Shown here: piece by piece, positions 16,383 through 24,538 of the stretch
How the letters are laid out: each line of letters begins with the position of its first letter
Numbering within the stretch: the stretch's first letter is position 1
DNA from: Pseudomonadota bacterium
Lineage (GTDB): Bacteria > Desulfobacterota > Desulfobulbia > Desulfobulbales > Desulfocapsaceae
Assembly (NCBI GenBank): GCA_018821785.1
Contig: JAHJLI010000031.1
Coordinates: 1-46,849, forward strand
Length of the DNA: 46,849 bases
Reading direction: 5' to 3'
The notes under the pieces: generated by a model
Database searches by the model: none
What the model saw: the letters and a program-made list of their open reading frames with translations, nothing else
Told to the model about the DNA's origin: nothing
Position numbers and translations under genes: made by a program

Positions 16383-18080
16383 ATGCAGACCGAAACATTT
16401 TTAAACAGGCGTTTCAAGCAAACCTTATCGGTGGCATCTCTTAAAGTCTCTTTTTTAATGCTGTTGTATTTCTTTGTTTTTTTTATAATTCCTTTTTGCC
16501 TCCGCCTGGCGACAGAGCAACAAACCGGCTTAAAAGAAATTGTTATTGCCTTCTGCGTTTCAGCTGGAATGGCTGCTCTTTGTGAATTGTTCCCAAAAAG
16601 CCGGCGAATACATCTGATGCACTTCCTAGGACTATTCCTCTTTCTAGGCAGCCTGACAGCATCGATTTTCACCATCTCAATTGCCTCAGATGTGAACCGC
16701 TTCACGATATCTGCAATACTTGACACAAACCCAAGCGAAGCTCTTGATTTCATGAGCACTTTTTTGGACTATAAAGCTGGTATTATTCTTGTTTTGCTTA
16801 CAATACCATTTTGTTTCTTAATGATCTTCAGGGGATCCTTTTCTCACCCACGATCACTCTCCAGATTTATTATTTTCTCGTTAATCTTTTTGCTCCCTTA
16901 TCCTTTGATGGCCATCAGAAATATGAAGTCTCAGGTAGTCTGGAAATCTCTTGACTATCCAATCTTCATCTACATCCCTTTTCAGCCTTACTCTGCACTC
17001 ATTGATGCTCTTAAATACAAGAGGAAACTCTCCGCCATTGGCGGGCATCAAGACATGCCTGGTATCAGGAAAAGCAACAAAGCAGTTCCAGAGACGATCG
17101 TAGTCATTTTAGGCGAAAGCCTTACACGTCATCGTATGGGAATCTATGGTTATTGTCGTGACACAACCCCTTTCCTAGAAAGGGAAAAGGACAATCTGAT
17201 TATTTTTAGCGATTTCATTTCCAGCTTTCCGCATACCATTCCTGCAGTGCACGCAATGCTCACCCCAAAGGAAGATTCTAATTACACAATAATTGACGCC
17301 TTTCAAAAGGTTGGCATCCCGGTTTGGTGGATTTCGAACCAACCCCGAATCGGGGTCTTTGAAAGTGATCTATCTGTCCTAACTGAATCTGCAGAACAAC
17401 ATAGATGGACCAATCCCAACAGTGGCGGTAATTTAATGAGTATTGCTCGTTCTTATGATAGCAATCTTTTGCCAGCATTTGAGGAGGCGCTATCCTACAA
17501 AGGCCAGAAGATTATTTTTTTACATATGCTTGGCAGCCATCATTCCTACGACCAGCGTTATCCCCAAGGGTTTTCGACAAACAGGCTGCTTCAAGCTCTG
17601 CCGCATCTACCCGGCAATATTGCCTCGCAAGTGCAGGCATATGATATGTCTGTCTTGTATTCTGATGAGATTGCCCATGAAATATTGAAGCTTTTGCAGA
17701 AGAGGGATGCCCTGCTGATCTTTACCAGTGACCATGGAGATGAAGTATATCAATTTGCCAATTTTCTCGGGCATGGTGGCGATGTATTGACCCCTGCAAT
17801 GACAGACGTTCCTTTTATTGTCTGGTTCTCGGAACAGGTAGGCCATCAACAAGAGGTTATTAAACGTCTCCGAAATGCCCAAAATGTACACGCCACTTTA
17901 AATAGTTTTTTCTACATTCTTGCCGACTTGGGGGGCCTTGAAATACCGACACTTGATCAGCATAACAACCCACTATCAGCAGTTTTTTATGAAAAAGAAA
18001 GATATGTCAGAAACATGAAGTATCGTGACATTCGGAAAGCTTTCTCCCTTGATTGCCCAGACTATTGGTGTTGTCATTGA
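16383..18080 (+). CDS. Phosphoethanolamine transferase-like membrane enzyme (EptA/CptA family)
   Basis: A protein of about 565 residues. The N-terminal half has five predicted transmembrane helices (for example FLMLLYFFVFFIIPFCL and FIIFSLIFLLPYPLMAI). The periplasmic C-terminal half is an alkaline-phosphatase/sulfatase-fold domain with the metal ligand in ILGESLTRHRMGIYGY, the probable Thr nucleophile in SFPHTIPAVHAM, and SDHGDE plus LGHGGD. This fits transferases that place phosphoethanolamine on lipid A core or glycans. The frame opens at a TTG at 16317; ATG 16383 is the first good start, though its ribosome-binding site is weak. It is AT-rich like the preceding rhamnosidase. Confidence 0.87.
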   Translation: MQTETFLNRRFKQTLSVASLKVSFLMLLYFFVFFIIPFCLRLATEQQTGLKEIVIAFCVSAGMAALCELFPKSRRIHLMHFLGLFLFLGSLTASIFTISIASDVNRFTISAILDTNPSEALDFMSTFLDYKAGIILVLLTIPFCFLMIFRGSFSHPRSLSRFIIFSLIFLLPYPLMAIRNMKSQVVWKSLDYPIFIYIPFQPYSALIDALKYKRKLSAIGGHQDMPGIRKSNKAVPETIVVILGESLTRHRMGIYGYCRDTTPFLEREKDNLIIFSDFISSFPHTIPAVHAMLTPKEDSNYTIIDAFQKVGIPVWWISNQPRIGVFESDLSVLTESAEQHRWTNPNSGGNLMSIARSYDSNLLPAFEEALSYKGQKIIFLHMLGSHHSYDQRYPQGFSTNRLLQALPHLPGNIASQVQAYDMSVLYSDEIAHEILKLLQKRDALLIFTSDHGDEVYQFANFLGHGGDVLTPAMTDVPFIVWFSEQVGHQQEVIKRLRNAQNVHATLNSFFYILADLGGLEIPTLDQHNNPLSAVFYEKERYVRNMKYRDIRKAFSLDCPDYWCCH

Positions 18081-18398
18081 GGGAGAAGCTCAGCACCCAT
18101 GAAAGGATAAAGAAATCTTTCCTGGAAAAACTAAACTTGGAAGAGTTCTAAGGGTCAGGCATGACTTATGGGTATTTGATTAAGCTGGATATTACCAATC
18201 TGGCTCATTGCTAAATCGATCTCCATCACCGCGAATGGAAATCTCCGTTTTCCACTTGACAATACTTGTCATGGATGACCCCATGTTCTCAGAATATCTT
18301 CCGGTCGGTGGCATACAGACCGGAGCAGTATTTTCGCAGGTTGAAATTGGCTACGTGGAGAATGCGCATCGATATTTTACCTTGTATTTTGCATGAAA
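18081..18398. other. Intergenic region between convergent genes, with inverted repeat
   Basis: No supported gene. It contains an inverted repeat, CCGGTC / GACCGG, near 18300-18323. The open frames seen here lack ribosome-binding sites and family features. Confidence 0.4.
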
Positions 18399-19283
18399 CT
18401 AATATTCGGCCAGTTTCCGAGCAACGCCGCCCCTGGCAGTCAGGAAGCCCTTGACTGCACCACTGATGATTATTAACAGGCAACCGGCCAGCTGCATGGG
18501 GTTGAGGGACTCTCCGAAGATTATCCAGCCGAGGATGACCACGAAAATCGGCTCGAAATAGGCGAGGGTTCCGAAGGTTGCCGCCGGCAGTTTTTCCAGG
18601 GCGATAACTGCAAAGAGAATTCCGAGAAATCCTGGGAAGAAACCGGCTCCCACCAGCCAAAACCATTTGTCGCCTGAGATTTCGGGAATGTCGCTGACAA
18701 AAAAAGGAACCATACACAGGGCACCGGTCAGCAGCTGGTAGTAGGTTCGGGTGTAGAAATGGACGGTACTATTTATTGTCCTGTTGATGAGGATAAATGC
18801 CGAATAGCAGACCAGGGAAAGGGACGCCAAGCCGAGCCCCAGAAGGTGGTTGGTTCCGGATGAAAAATCGATTTTAAATTCCATCATCATGGCAAACCCG
18901 AAAAGGGCCATGCAGATCAGGACAACGCTCTGGAGATTAAGTCTTTCATTCATGAAGAAATGGGCAAATACTGAGGCCACCAGTGGGGCCAGATACACAA
19001 TCATTATGGCGTTGGCCATGGTGGTCAGGTACATCGCCTGGATATAGAAAACGATAAACCCGGCCAGCATCAGGCCGTTGACAAGGACCGGCCAGGTCGG
19101 CCAGGTGAGGAGCAAGCGCAGTCTCCCGGTAAAGGCCAGAAGGACCGTGAGAAATCCGGCACCGAGAAACAGTCTGAAAAAGGTGATGACCTCGCCATCA
19201 AGTCCAATCTTTCGTGAAAAAACTCCCATCGTCCCCATAAACAGGCCGGCGAAGATTGCTGAAAAAATACCAACTATATTCAT
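18399..19283 (-). CDS. EamA/DMT-family inner-membrane transporter
   Basis: The 294-residue protein has ten hydrophobic segments and the two EamA repeats expected of drug/metabolite exporters: IFAGLFMGTMGVFSRKIGLDGEVITFFRLFLGAGFL in the first half and GILFAVIALEKLPAATFGTLAYFEPIFVVILGWIIFGE in the second. The longer open frame to 19415 adds 44 polar residues; ATG 19283 is preferred because AGGGAAGAG precedes it and the length then matches the family. The substrate is unknown. The radical SAM gene ends about 170 bp upstream on the same strand. Confidence 0.9.
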   Translation of the reverse strand: MNIVGIFSAIFAGLFMGTMGVFSRKIGLDGEVITFFRLFLGAGFLTVLLAFTGRLRLLLTWPTWPVLVNGLMLAGFIVFYIQAMYLTTMANAIMIVYLAPLVASVFAHFFMNERLNLQSVVLICMALFGFAMMMEFKIDFSSGTNHLLGLGLASLSLVCYSAFILINRTINSTVHFYTRTYYQLLTGALCMVPFFVSDIPEISGDKWFWLVGAGFFPGFLGILFAVIALEKLPAATFGTLAYFEPIFVVILGWIIFGESLNPMQLAGCLLIIISGAVKGFLTARGGVARKLAEY

Positions 19284-19453
19284 CTCTTCCCTTAATAGAT
19301 CTTTTTTGTTGAAACCGGGTATCCGTTTTGGCGCTGGTGGTGCAATGTGATTCGATCTTTCCCCATGAAGAGGGAAAGCATCTTCGATGTTTTGGGCCAG
19401 CTTCACAAGATTCAAAGAATCGGTAAAGTAACGCCAGCCCCGTCTCTCTGCAA

Positions 19454-20959
19454 CTATTTCATGAATGCTGCATGGTTTGAAGTGAAAATCGGTGGGTCTC
19501 TTCTCAGGATATGGGCGATCTTCGCCGATCTTTTAAAGACTGTGTCGAGATAGCGCCGAATTTCCGCTCTGTTCCAGCCGAGCGGGTGGGTGAAGCTGCG
19601 ATATATAGACAGATCGCCGGTGTAAAAATCAGTCACCGGCAAGGATGCGGTGGCGTCACTGCAAATGGGCAGGTTGAAGATGGCCAGATTAAGAAAACCT
19701 ATGGCCTGGTGATGCTCCTCGACAAAACTCCGGGTGCGTTCGGCCTCTGCAAGGGTTTCCGAAGGAGTGCCGAAAAGCAGGTAGACATAGCTTGCGATAC
19801 CGGTTTCATGAAGATTCTCAAGGACCTTTACGGCCTGTCGTAGATCAGTCCCCTTGTTCATGCTGTTAAGGACCTTCTGGTCGCCGGATTCAAGGCCCAG
19901 CTTCAGCATAACGCAGCCGGATGCCCGCAAGCGCCTGCAAAAATCCCGGTCGGCAAGAAGGGCGTCGATACGGACGAAACCATACCAGGGAGCACCTGGT
20001 GGGTGTTCGCTGAGGGCGCGGAGGGTGCTCGGGCTTATGGCGTTATCCAGGAGATGGATAAGAACCGGTGCTGTTTCTTTTGTAAGGTGTTGCAGGTCGG
20101 TAGTCGTAGTTGTTGGTGGCACCTGGCGATAGGGGTTATTCTCACTGGTTTCCGGGCAGAAGTTGCATTTCTTCCAGAAACAGCCGGAAGAAGTGGCGTA
20201 CGGCAGAATAAAGCCCGGTGCAAGGTAGGGATTGTCGCGCAGAGCTGCATAGGACGGCTGAACATGACCCGGTTTTTGTTCAGTGCCTAGGAGCCTGAGT
20301 AATGGTTTTTCCCCTTGTCCGGCGATAAAATGATGAACCAGGTTGGAAAAGGGGTTGTGCCACCCAGGGTTGCTCAGCCAGGTGGTGACAAGGCCGCCGC
20401 CGAGGATGATGGTTTTTTCAGGATGATGGGCGCGGAGATAACCGATCATGGCGAAGGTGCACAGTGCCTGGCTGAGATAGCTGAGAGAAAAGCCGATGTG
20501 GGAGTAATTTCCCTGTTGCAAAAGTTCGTCGAGCCTCTTGCTGAAATAAGGGAAAAAGATATTTGCCCGGAAATCTTTGGCGGCTTGTCGCAGGTCGAAG
20601 CTGTTTATCGGTGATCTGTTGTTGTCCTGGTAGTTGGCCAACGACAGCTGCAGGTTGAAGTTGCTGCCGGCAATTTCCAGAACCCTGTTGATGTCAGCCA
20701 CCGCTCTCGCGTAGCGGTCAAATTTTCGGTAGCTGTCAAGATTTTGCAGGGTGGCTATATTGTTGTCGAGGTGCTTGAAGGCGCGGGCCGACCAAGTGTC
20801 TGCGGCTCCTGGGGTGGTGCGGAATATGTGCTGTAATCCCTCAATATTCATATCGCAAATTGTGCATGAATGGCCATGTGCTACAAGTGCTGCTGAGAGG
20901 TAGGGAAGTGCGGCAGGTGGTTCGCACCCTTTGCTCAAGGGGGGGTGTATGATCAGCAT
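19454..20959 (-). CDS. B12-binding-type radical SAM protein
   Basis: The 501-residue protein starts with a cobalamin-binding-like fold (MLIIHPPLSKGCEPPAALPYLSAALVAHGH, then CTICDMN). The radical SAM barrel follows, with cysteines 260, 265 and 268 in SGCFWKKCNFC. The spacing CX4CX2C differs from the canonical CX3CX2C but is known in some sub-families. LKLGLESGDQKVLNSMNKG is the usual SAM-site strand. The B12 domain lacks an obvious DxHxxG motif, so cobalamin binding may be lost or base-off. The substrate is unknown, and there is no peptide or lipid partner nearby. The B12-type radical SAM assignment is good; the reaction is not assignable. Confidence 0.85.
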   Translation of the reverse strand: MLIIHPPLSKGCEPPAALPYLSAALVAHGHSCTICDMNIEGLQHIFRTTPGAADTWSARAFKHLDNNIATLQNLDSYRKFDRYARAVADINRVLEIAGSNFNLQLSLANYQDNNRSPINSFDLRQAAKDFRANIFFPYFSKRLDELLQQGNYSHIGFSLSYLSQALCTFAMIGYLRAHHPEKTIILGGGLVTTWLSNPGWHNPFSNLVHHFIAGQGEKPLLRLLGTEQKPGHVQPSYAALRDNPYLAPGFILPYATSSGCFWKKCNFCPETSENNPYRQVPPTTTTTDLQHLTKETAPVLIHLLDNAISPSTLRALSEHPPGAPWYGFVRIDALLADRDFCRRLRASGCVMLKLGLESGDQKVLNSMNKGTDLRQAVKVLENLHETGIASYVYLLFGTPSETLAEAERTRSFVEEHHQAIGFLNLAIFNLPICSDATASLPVTDFYTGDLSIYRSFTHPLGWNRAEIRRYLDTVFKRSAKIAHILRRDPPIFTSNHAAFMK

Positions 20960-21090
20960 GCGGTTTTCATCCGGGAAAATGGGTTAATGTCTGGCATCTT
21001 TAATGAGGTGTACTATATTGTGGAGCAATTAAGTGTAGTCCCGGTTTGGGAATGATCAACAAAAAACACCAATGGAGATGGAAAAAGCTT

Positions 21091-22002
21091 ATGACAACAT
21101 TATGTAAGAGATTCGCACCGATTTTTTTGATGCTTATCGCCTTTGCCCTCATTGAAGGTGGGCTGACAGCCGATTATGCCGATGCACGCTCCAGGTCGGG
21201 GGGGAGATCCTTCAGCTCAAGCCCCAGCAAAGCTCCGGTGAGTTCTCCGGCAGGCTCCCCTGCAGTCGGCGGCGGCTTTGGCCGTGGTTTGGCGGGTGGC
21301 CTTCTCGGCGGCGCTATAGGCGGGATGCTATTCGGCTCAATGTTCGGGGCGGGAGGCTCCGGCATGGGGATTCTGCCACTGTTGATTCTCGGCGGAATTG
21401 CATATTTTCTCTATAAAAGATTCGCTAAGGCCCGACCGGGCAGCGGCTATGAGCCGCCGAATCAGTACGCCCGACAGGGAGATTCTCCGTCAAGCATCTT
21501 CGGCGGCGGTAACGATTACGCCCGGCCGCCGCAACCGCCTATTATCGGCGAGAATCTGGTGGGTGATGGCATAAGCCAGCTCAGGCAAACCGACAAGAGT
21601 TTTGACCCGACCTATTTCACCGAAGTGGCCTCAGACGTCTTTTTTAAGGTGCAGGCTGGATGGATGCGTCGAGATCTAGCTTCCTATCGCCACCTCATCG
21701 GCGAGCAACTGGCAGGAGAGTACGAGGAACATTTTGCCGAAATGCGCAGCAAAGGGCATATCAATAAACTGGAGTCCATTGCCGTTCGTGGAGTGGAGAT
21801 CATTCAGGCCGGTAGCGACGGTCGCGAAGATTTCGTCACTGTACTGTTTACCGCCAATCTTCTCGATTTCACTGTGGATGACAAGACTGGTGCACTGATT
21901 TCCGGCAGCATGACCGAGCCGGTCAAGTTCAAAGAGGAGTGGACTTGGGCAAGACCGACCGGTACCCAGAACTGGAAGCTTGAAGGCATAAAAGAAGGCT
22001 GA
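21091..22002 (+). CDS. Tim44-like domain membrane protein
   Basis: The protein of about 303 residues has a signal or anchor segment (CKRFAPIFLMLIAFALIEGG) and a Gly/Ser-rich stretch. A hydrophobic glycine-zipper segment (GGAIGGMLFGSMF, MGILPLLILGGIAYFLYKRF) is followed by a soluble C-terminal Tim44-like domain (FKVQAGWMRRDLASYRHLIGEQLAGEYEEH...). Bacterial Tim44-like proteins are membrane-associated with little functional characterisation. Alternative starts are ATG 21052 and TTG 21046; ATG 21091 gives the cleanest signal segment, but its ribosome-binding site is weak, so the start is uncertain. A strong terminator follows. Confidence 0.85.
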   Translation: MTTLCKRFAPIFLMLIAFALIEGGLTADYADARSRSGGRSFSSSPSKAPVSSPAGSPAVGGGFGRGLAGGLLGGAIGGMLFGSMFGAGGSGMGILPLLILGGIAYFLYKRFAKARPGSGYEPPNQYARQGDSPSSIFGGGNDYARPPQPPIIGENLVGDGISQLRQTDKSFDPTYFTEVASDVFFKVQAGWMRRDLASYRHLIGEQLAGEYEEHFAEMRSKGHINKLESIAVRGVEIIQAGSDGREDFVTVLFTANLLDFTVDDKTGALISGSMTEPVKFKEEWTWARPTGTQNWKLEGIKEG

Positions 22003-22008
22003 TCCCTG

Positions 22009-22073
22009 CACCGCCGGCCCAAGGCACTTATCCCGTTTACCGGGGATATTCTTGTGCCGGCGGTGTTTTTTTT
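22009..22073 (+). terminator. Terminator after the Tim44-like gene, containing the repeat tail
   Basis: An outer 10-bp stem CACCGCCGGC / GCCGGCGGTG is followed by eight T residues. Its interior holds a second hairpin at 22026-22045 (ATCCCG TTTA CCGGGG). That 20-mer matches 19 of 20 bases of the tail of dispersed repeat copy 3. Confidence 0.88.
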
Positions 22074-22084
22074 GAGAGGAATGT

Positions 22085-22726
22085 GTGGATTTAAGTCAAT
22101 TTCGGCGGGAATATTTGAAGGGTGGGCTGTCACGCGCTGATCTCAACAACGACCCAATAATGCAGTTTTCGGCTTGGTTCGAACAGGCCAGGAAGACCGA
22201 AATCGCCGATCCGACGGCGATGGTTCTGGCGACAGTCGGCAACGGTGGCAGGCCCAGCCAGCGGACCGTGCTTCTTAAATATTTCGATCAAAAAGGTTTT
22301 GTTTTCTTCACCAATTTTGAAAGTCGCAAGGCTTTGGAAATTAAAGGCAATTCGCAGGTTAGTCTGCTCTTTGTCTGGCTTGAATTGGAACGGCAGGTGA
22401 TGATCAACGGGGTGGCAAGTAAAATCTCGGTCGCCGAATCGGCCAGGTATTTTATGTCCAGGCCGAAGGAAAGCCAGATGGCGGCCTGGGTATCAAGCCA
22501 AAGTCATCCACTGACATCAAAGCAGATCCTGATGCAGAAGTTTCAGGAAATGAAAACCAAAATCGGTGAAGGCAAGGTGCCGCTGCCATCTTTCTGGGGT
22601 GGTTACCGCGTCGAACCCTTGGAAATTGAGTTCTGGCAGGGTGGTCAAAATCGCCTGCACGACCGTTTCCATTATGCCAAAGATGAAGGGGCGGCCAATT
22701 GGACCATTAACCGGCTCGCCCCTTGA
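22085..22726 (+). CDS. pdxH: Pyridoxamine/pyridoxine 5'-phosphate oxidase
   Basis: PdxH is an FMN enzyme that oxidises PNP or PMP to pyridoxal 5'-phosphate, the last step of PLP supply or salvage. The 213-residue protein has all family blocks: the N-terminal FRREYLKGGLSRADLNNDP, PSQRTVLLKYFDQKGFVFFTN (FMN phosphate site), SRKALEIKGN, ARYFMSRPKESQMAAWVSSQS, and the C-terminal SFWGGYRVEPLEIEFWQG with RLHDRF. It starts at GTG 22085 with GAGAGG upstream. The oxidase uses O2, so the organism meets at least some oxygen or uses another acceptor. The gene is convergent with rtcB. Confidence 0.95.
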   Translation: MDLSQFRREYLKGGLSRADLNNDPIMQFSAWFEQARKTEIADPTAMVLATVGNGGRPSQRTVLLKYFDQKGFVFFTNFESRKALEIKGNSQVSLLFVWLELERQVMINGVASKISVAESARYFMSRPKESQMAAWVSSQSHPLTSKQILMQKFQEMKTKIGEGKVPLPSFWGGYRVEPLEIEFWQGGQNRLHDRFHYAKDEGAANWTINRLAP

Positions 22727-22765
22727 GCTGGTATCACTTTTTATCCTCTCCGCTTGCGGGCCTTT

Positions 22766-23941
22766 TCACCCCTTGACCACCGCCAACGGCCTCAGCGTGG
22801 TAATGACCTCAATTAGATCCTGCTGATTGTTGATGACTTCCGTGATGTCCTTATAGGCCCCTGCAGCTTCCTCCAGGTCTCTTTTGTGGCGTAGGGAGTG
22901 GAGGATGCCCTGCCGTTCCAGGCGACCGACTTCGGTTTTCATATCGAGCTCGCGCTGGGCCTGTTTTCGGCCAAGTTTTCGTCCGGCGCCGTGCGAGCAG
23001 GAGGAGAAACTTTCCGGGTTGCCCAGGCCTCTGACAACATAGCTGACGCTGCCCTGGGATCCTGGGATGAGGCCAATCTCGCCAGCCGAAGCCTTGGTCG
23101 CGCCTTTGCGGTGGACGATTACTTCACGGCCGAAATGATTCTCAATGGCCGCGTAGTTATGGGCCACGTCGAAGGGTGTCGAAAACGACACCGACGGTTC
23201 AAGTTCTGACAGGATCTCCCTGACGCGTCCAAGCATTGCCCGCCTGTTGGCTGCAGCAAATTGTACACAGTAGTCCATTTCTCTTAGATACCGTTGACCG
23301 TCTTCGGAGCCTTGCGGCAGGTAATCGAGCTGCCATTTGCCGGGGATGATGCCTCCATGCGCCTTGTTGTGTTTTGCGGCCAGCTGGTTGTAGTGTTTGG
23401 CAACCTGAAAGCCGATATTCCTGCTGCCGGAGTGGATCATGATCCACAACAGGCCGTCGTCACTCTGCTGCAGTTCGATGAAATGGTTACCTCCGCCCAG
23501 GGTACCGAGTTGGAGGACCCCGCTGTCATATTCGCGGATGACCACCGGCAGGTCTTTTCCCGAAGTTTTATTTGCAAATTCCGGCATCCGGCCGCTGGAT
23601 TGCGGCTTTTTGTGATGCTGGAAGCCAAGTGGAATTGTCTGCCGCACCGCCTGGAGAACCTTTTTCATCTGCCCTTTTTCCAGGGTCGGCAGTGAGGTTT
23701 GCAGAGCACACACCCCGCAGCCGATATCGACGCCCACGGCATTGGGGATGACCACGCCTTCGGTTGCGGCGACGCCGCCAATGGGCATGCCGTAACCAAC
23801 ATGGGCGTCGGGCATGATCGCCACATGGTGAAAAAGAAAGGGCAGGTTGGCAAGATTTTTTGCCTGGCTCAGGGTGTCGCTGTCAATATCTTTGAGCCAC
23901 AGCTTGATTGGTTTTTTTTCTGTTGAAATTGTTTCTATCAT
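22766..23941 (-). CDS. rtcB: RNA-splicing ligase RtcB
   Basis: RtcB is a GTP- and Mn-dependent ligase that joins RNA 2',3'-cyclic phosphate or 3'-phosphate ends to 5'-OH ends. The 391-residue protein has the metal-binding blocks IMPDAHVGYGMPIGGV, NAVGVDIGCGVCAL, GTLGGGNHFIE and MIHSGSRNIG, the nucleotide loop SCSHGAGRKLGR, and the C-terminal GAYKDITEVI. It is shorter than some RtcB proteins but complete in motifs. There is no adjacent rtcA or rtcR, so it is not in the E. coli-type regulated operon. Its role may be tRNA or rRNA repair. Confidence 0.95.
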   Translation of the reverse strand: MIETISTEKKPIKLWLKDIDSDTLSQAKNLANLPFLFHHVAIMPDAHVGYGMPIGGVAATEGVVIPNAVGVDIGCGVCALQTSLPTLEKGQMKKVLQAVRQTIPLGFQHHKKPQSSGRMPEFANKTSGKDLPVVIREYDSGVLQLGTLGGGNHFIELQQSDDGLLWIMIHSGSRNIGFQVAKHYNQLAAKHNKAHGGIIPGKWQLDYLPQGSEDGQRYLREMDYCVQFAAANRRAMLGRVREILSELEPSVSFSTPFDVAHNYAAIENHFGREVIVHRKGATKASAGEIGLIPGSQGSVSYVVRGLGNPESFSSCSHGAGRKLGRKQAQRELDMKTEVGRLERQGILHSLRHKRDLEEAAGAYKDITEVINNQQDLIEVITTLRPLAVVKG

Positions 23942-24502
23942 GGCAGCAGGCGATTGAAAGTGTAATTTTAAATGCTGTACCTGTTACAGAACATGATAGA
24001 TGATGAAGAGTGGAAAATCCAGGTAGATTCCAACCATTTGTCAAACTCTATACATGGGGAATTCTACCTTGCCATCAATCGCAGCCGTATGCAGGTTGGC
24101 ATTCTCCCGAAAATATGCATCATTTTGAATCTTTTTCCATTGTCACAGCCAAGTCTAGCGATCCTCCATTCAAAAGAAGTATCTCCATCCTGTCTGCACA
24201 GAACATTGCGTAACTACCTGTGAATATGTTAAGATGTCTCATTTTTAGCTGGTCTTATTAAAACTGACAGGCATCTTGATAATGTCAAAAACCACCAACA
24301 GAGGAGGGTGCAGCCGGGACAAATAATAAAAACTCATTCATGATAAAGATTGGGATGACTGGAAATTGGTTTATCTGACTCGGCACCAAAGAGGTGGAGA
24401 AACTATTCTTTAATTTGCACTTTAGTACCAACGAAGATCGTTTCTTGTTTTTTATAAACAAATTTCGTTAAAGTACTTATCCCGTTTATCGGGGTTTGAT
24501 GA
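23942..24502. other. Intergenic region between rtcB and the LCIB-like gene
   Basis: A stretch of about 560 bp between divergent genes, AT-rich, with no supported gene. It carries palindromic repeat copy 3 at its right end and presumably both promoters. I see no recognisable riboswitch. Confidence 0.4.
24425..24497 (+). repeat. Dispersed 52-bp palindromic repeat, copy 3
   Basis: The 52-bp core at 24425-24476 runs from GTACCAACGAAGATCG to AATTTCGTTAAAGTAC. It is followed by the perfect tail hairpin ATCCCG TTTATCGGGG ending near 24495. The tail abuts the GTG/ATG start region of the LCIB-like gene. Confidence 0.88.
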
Positions 24503-24538
24503 GTGTCCAATGACCAACCAAAAATGAGAGTGATCACT

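Noticed and set aside
18208-18454. Short plus-strand frames between the convergent genes
   Set aside because: No ribosome-binding site, no family features, and one overlaps the end of the EamA gene.
23972-24213. Short open frames in the rtcB to LCIB-like gap
   Set aside because: Low complexity, no ribosome-binding sites, and no recognisable product.
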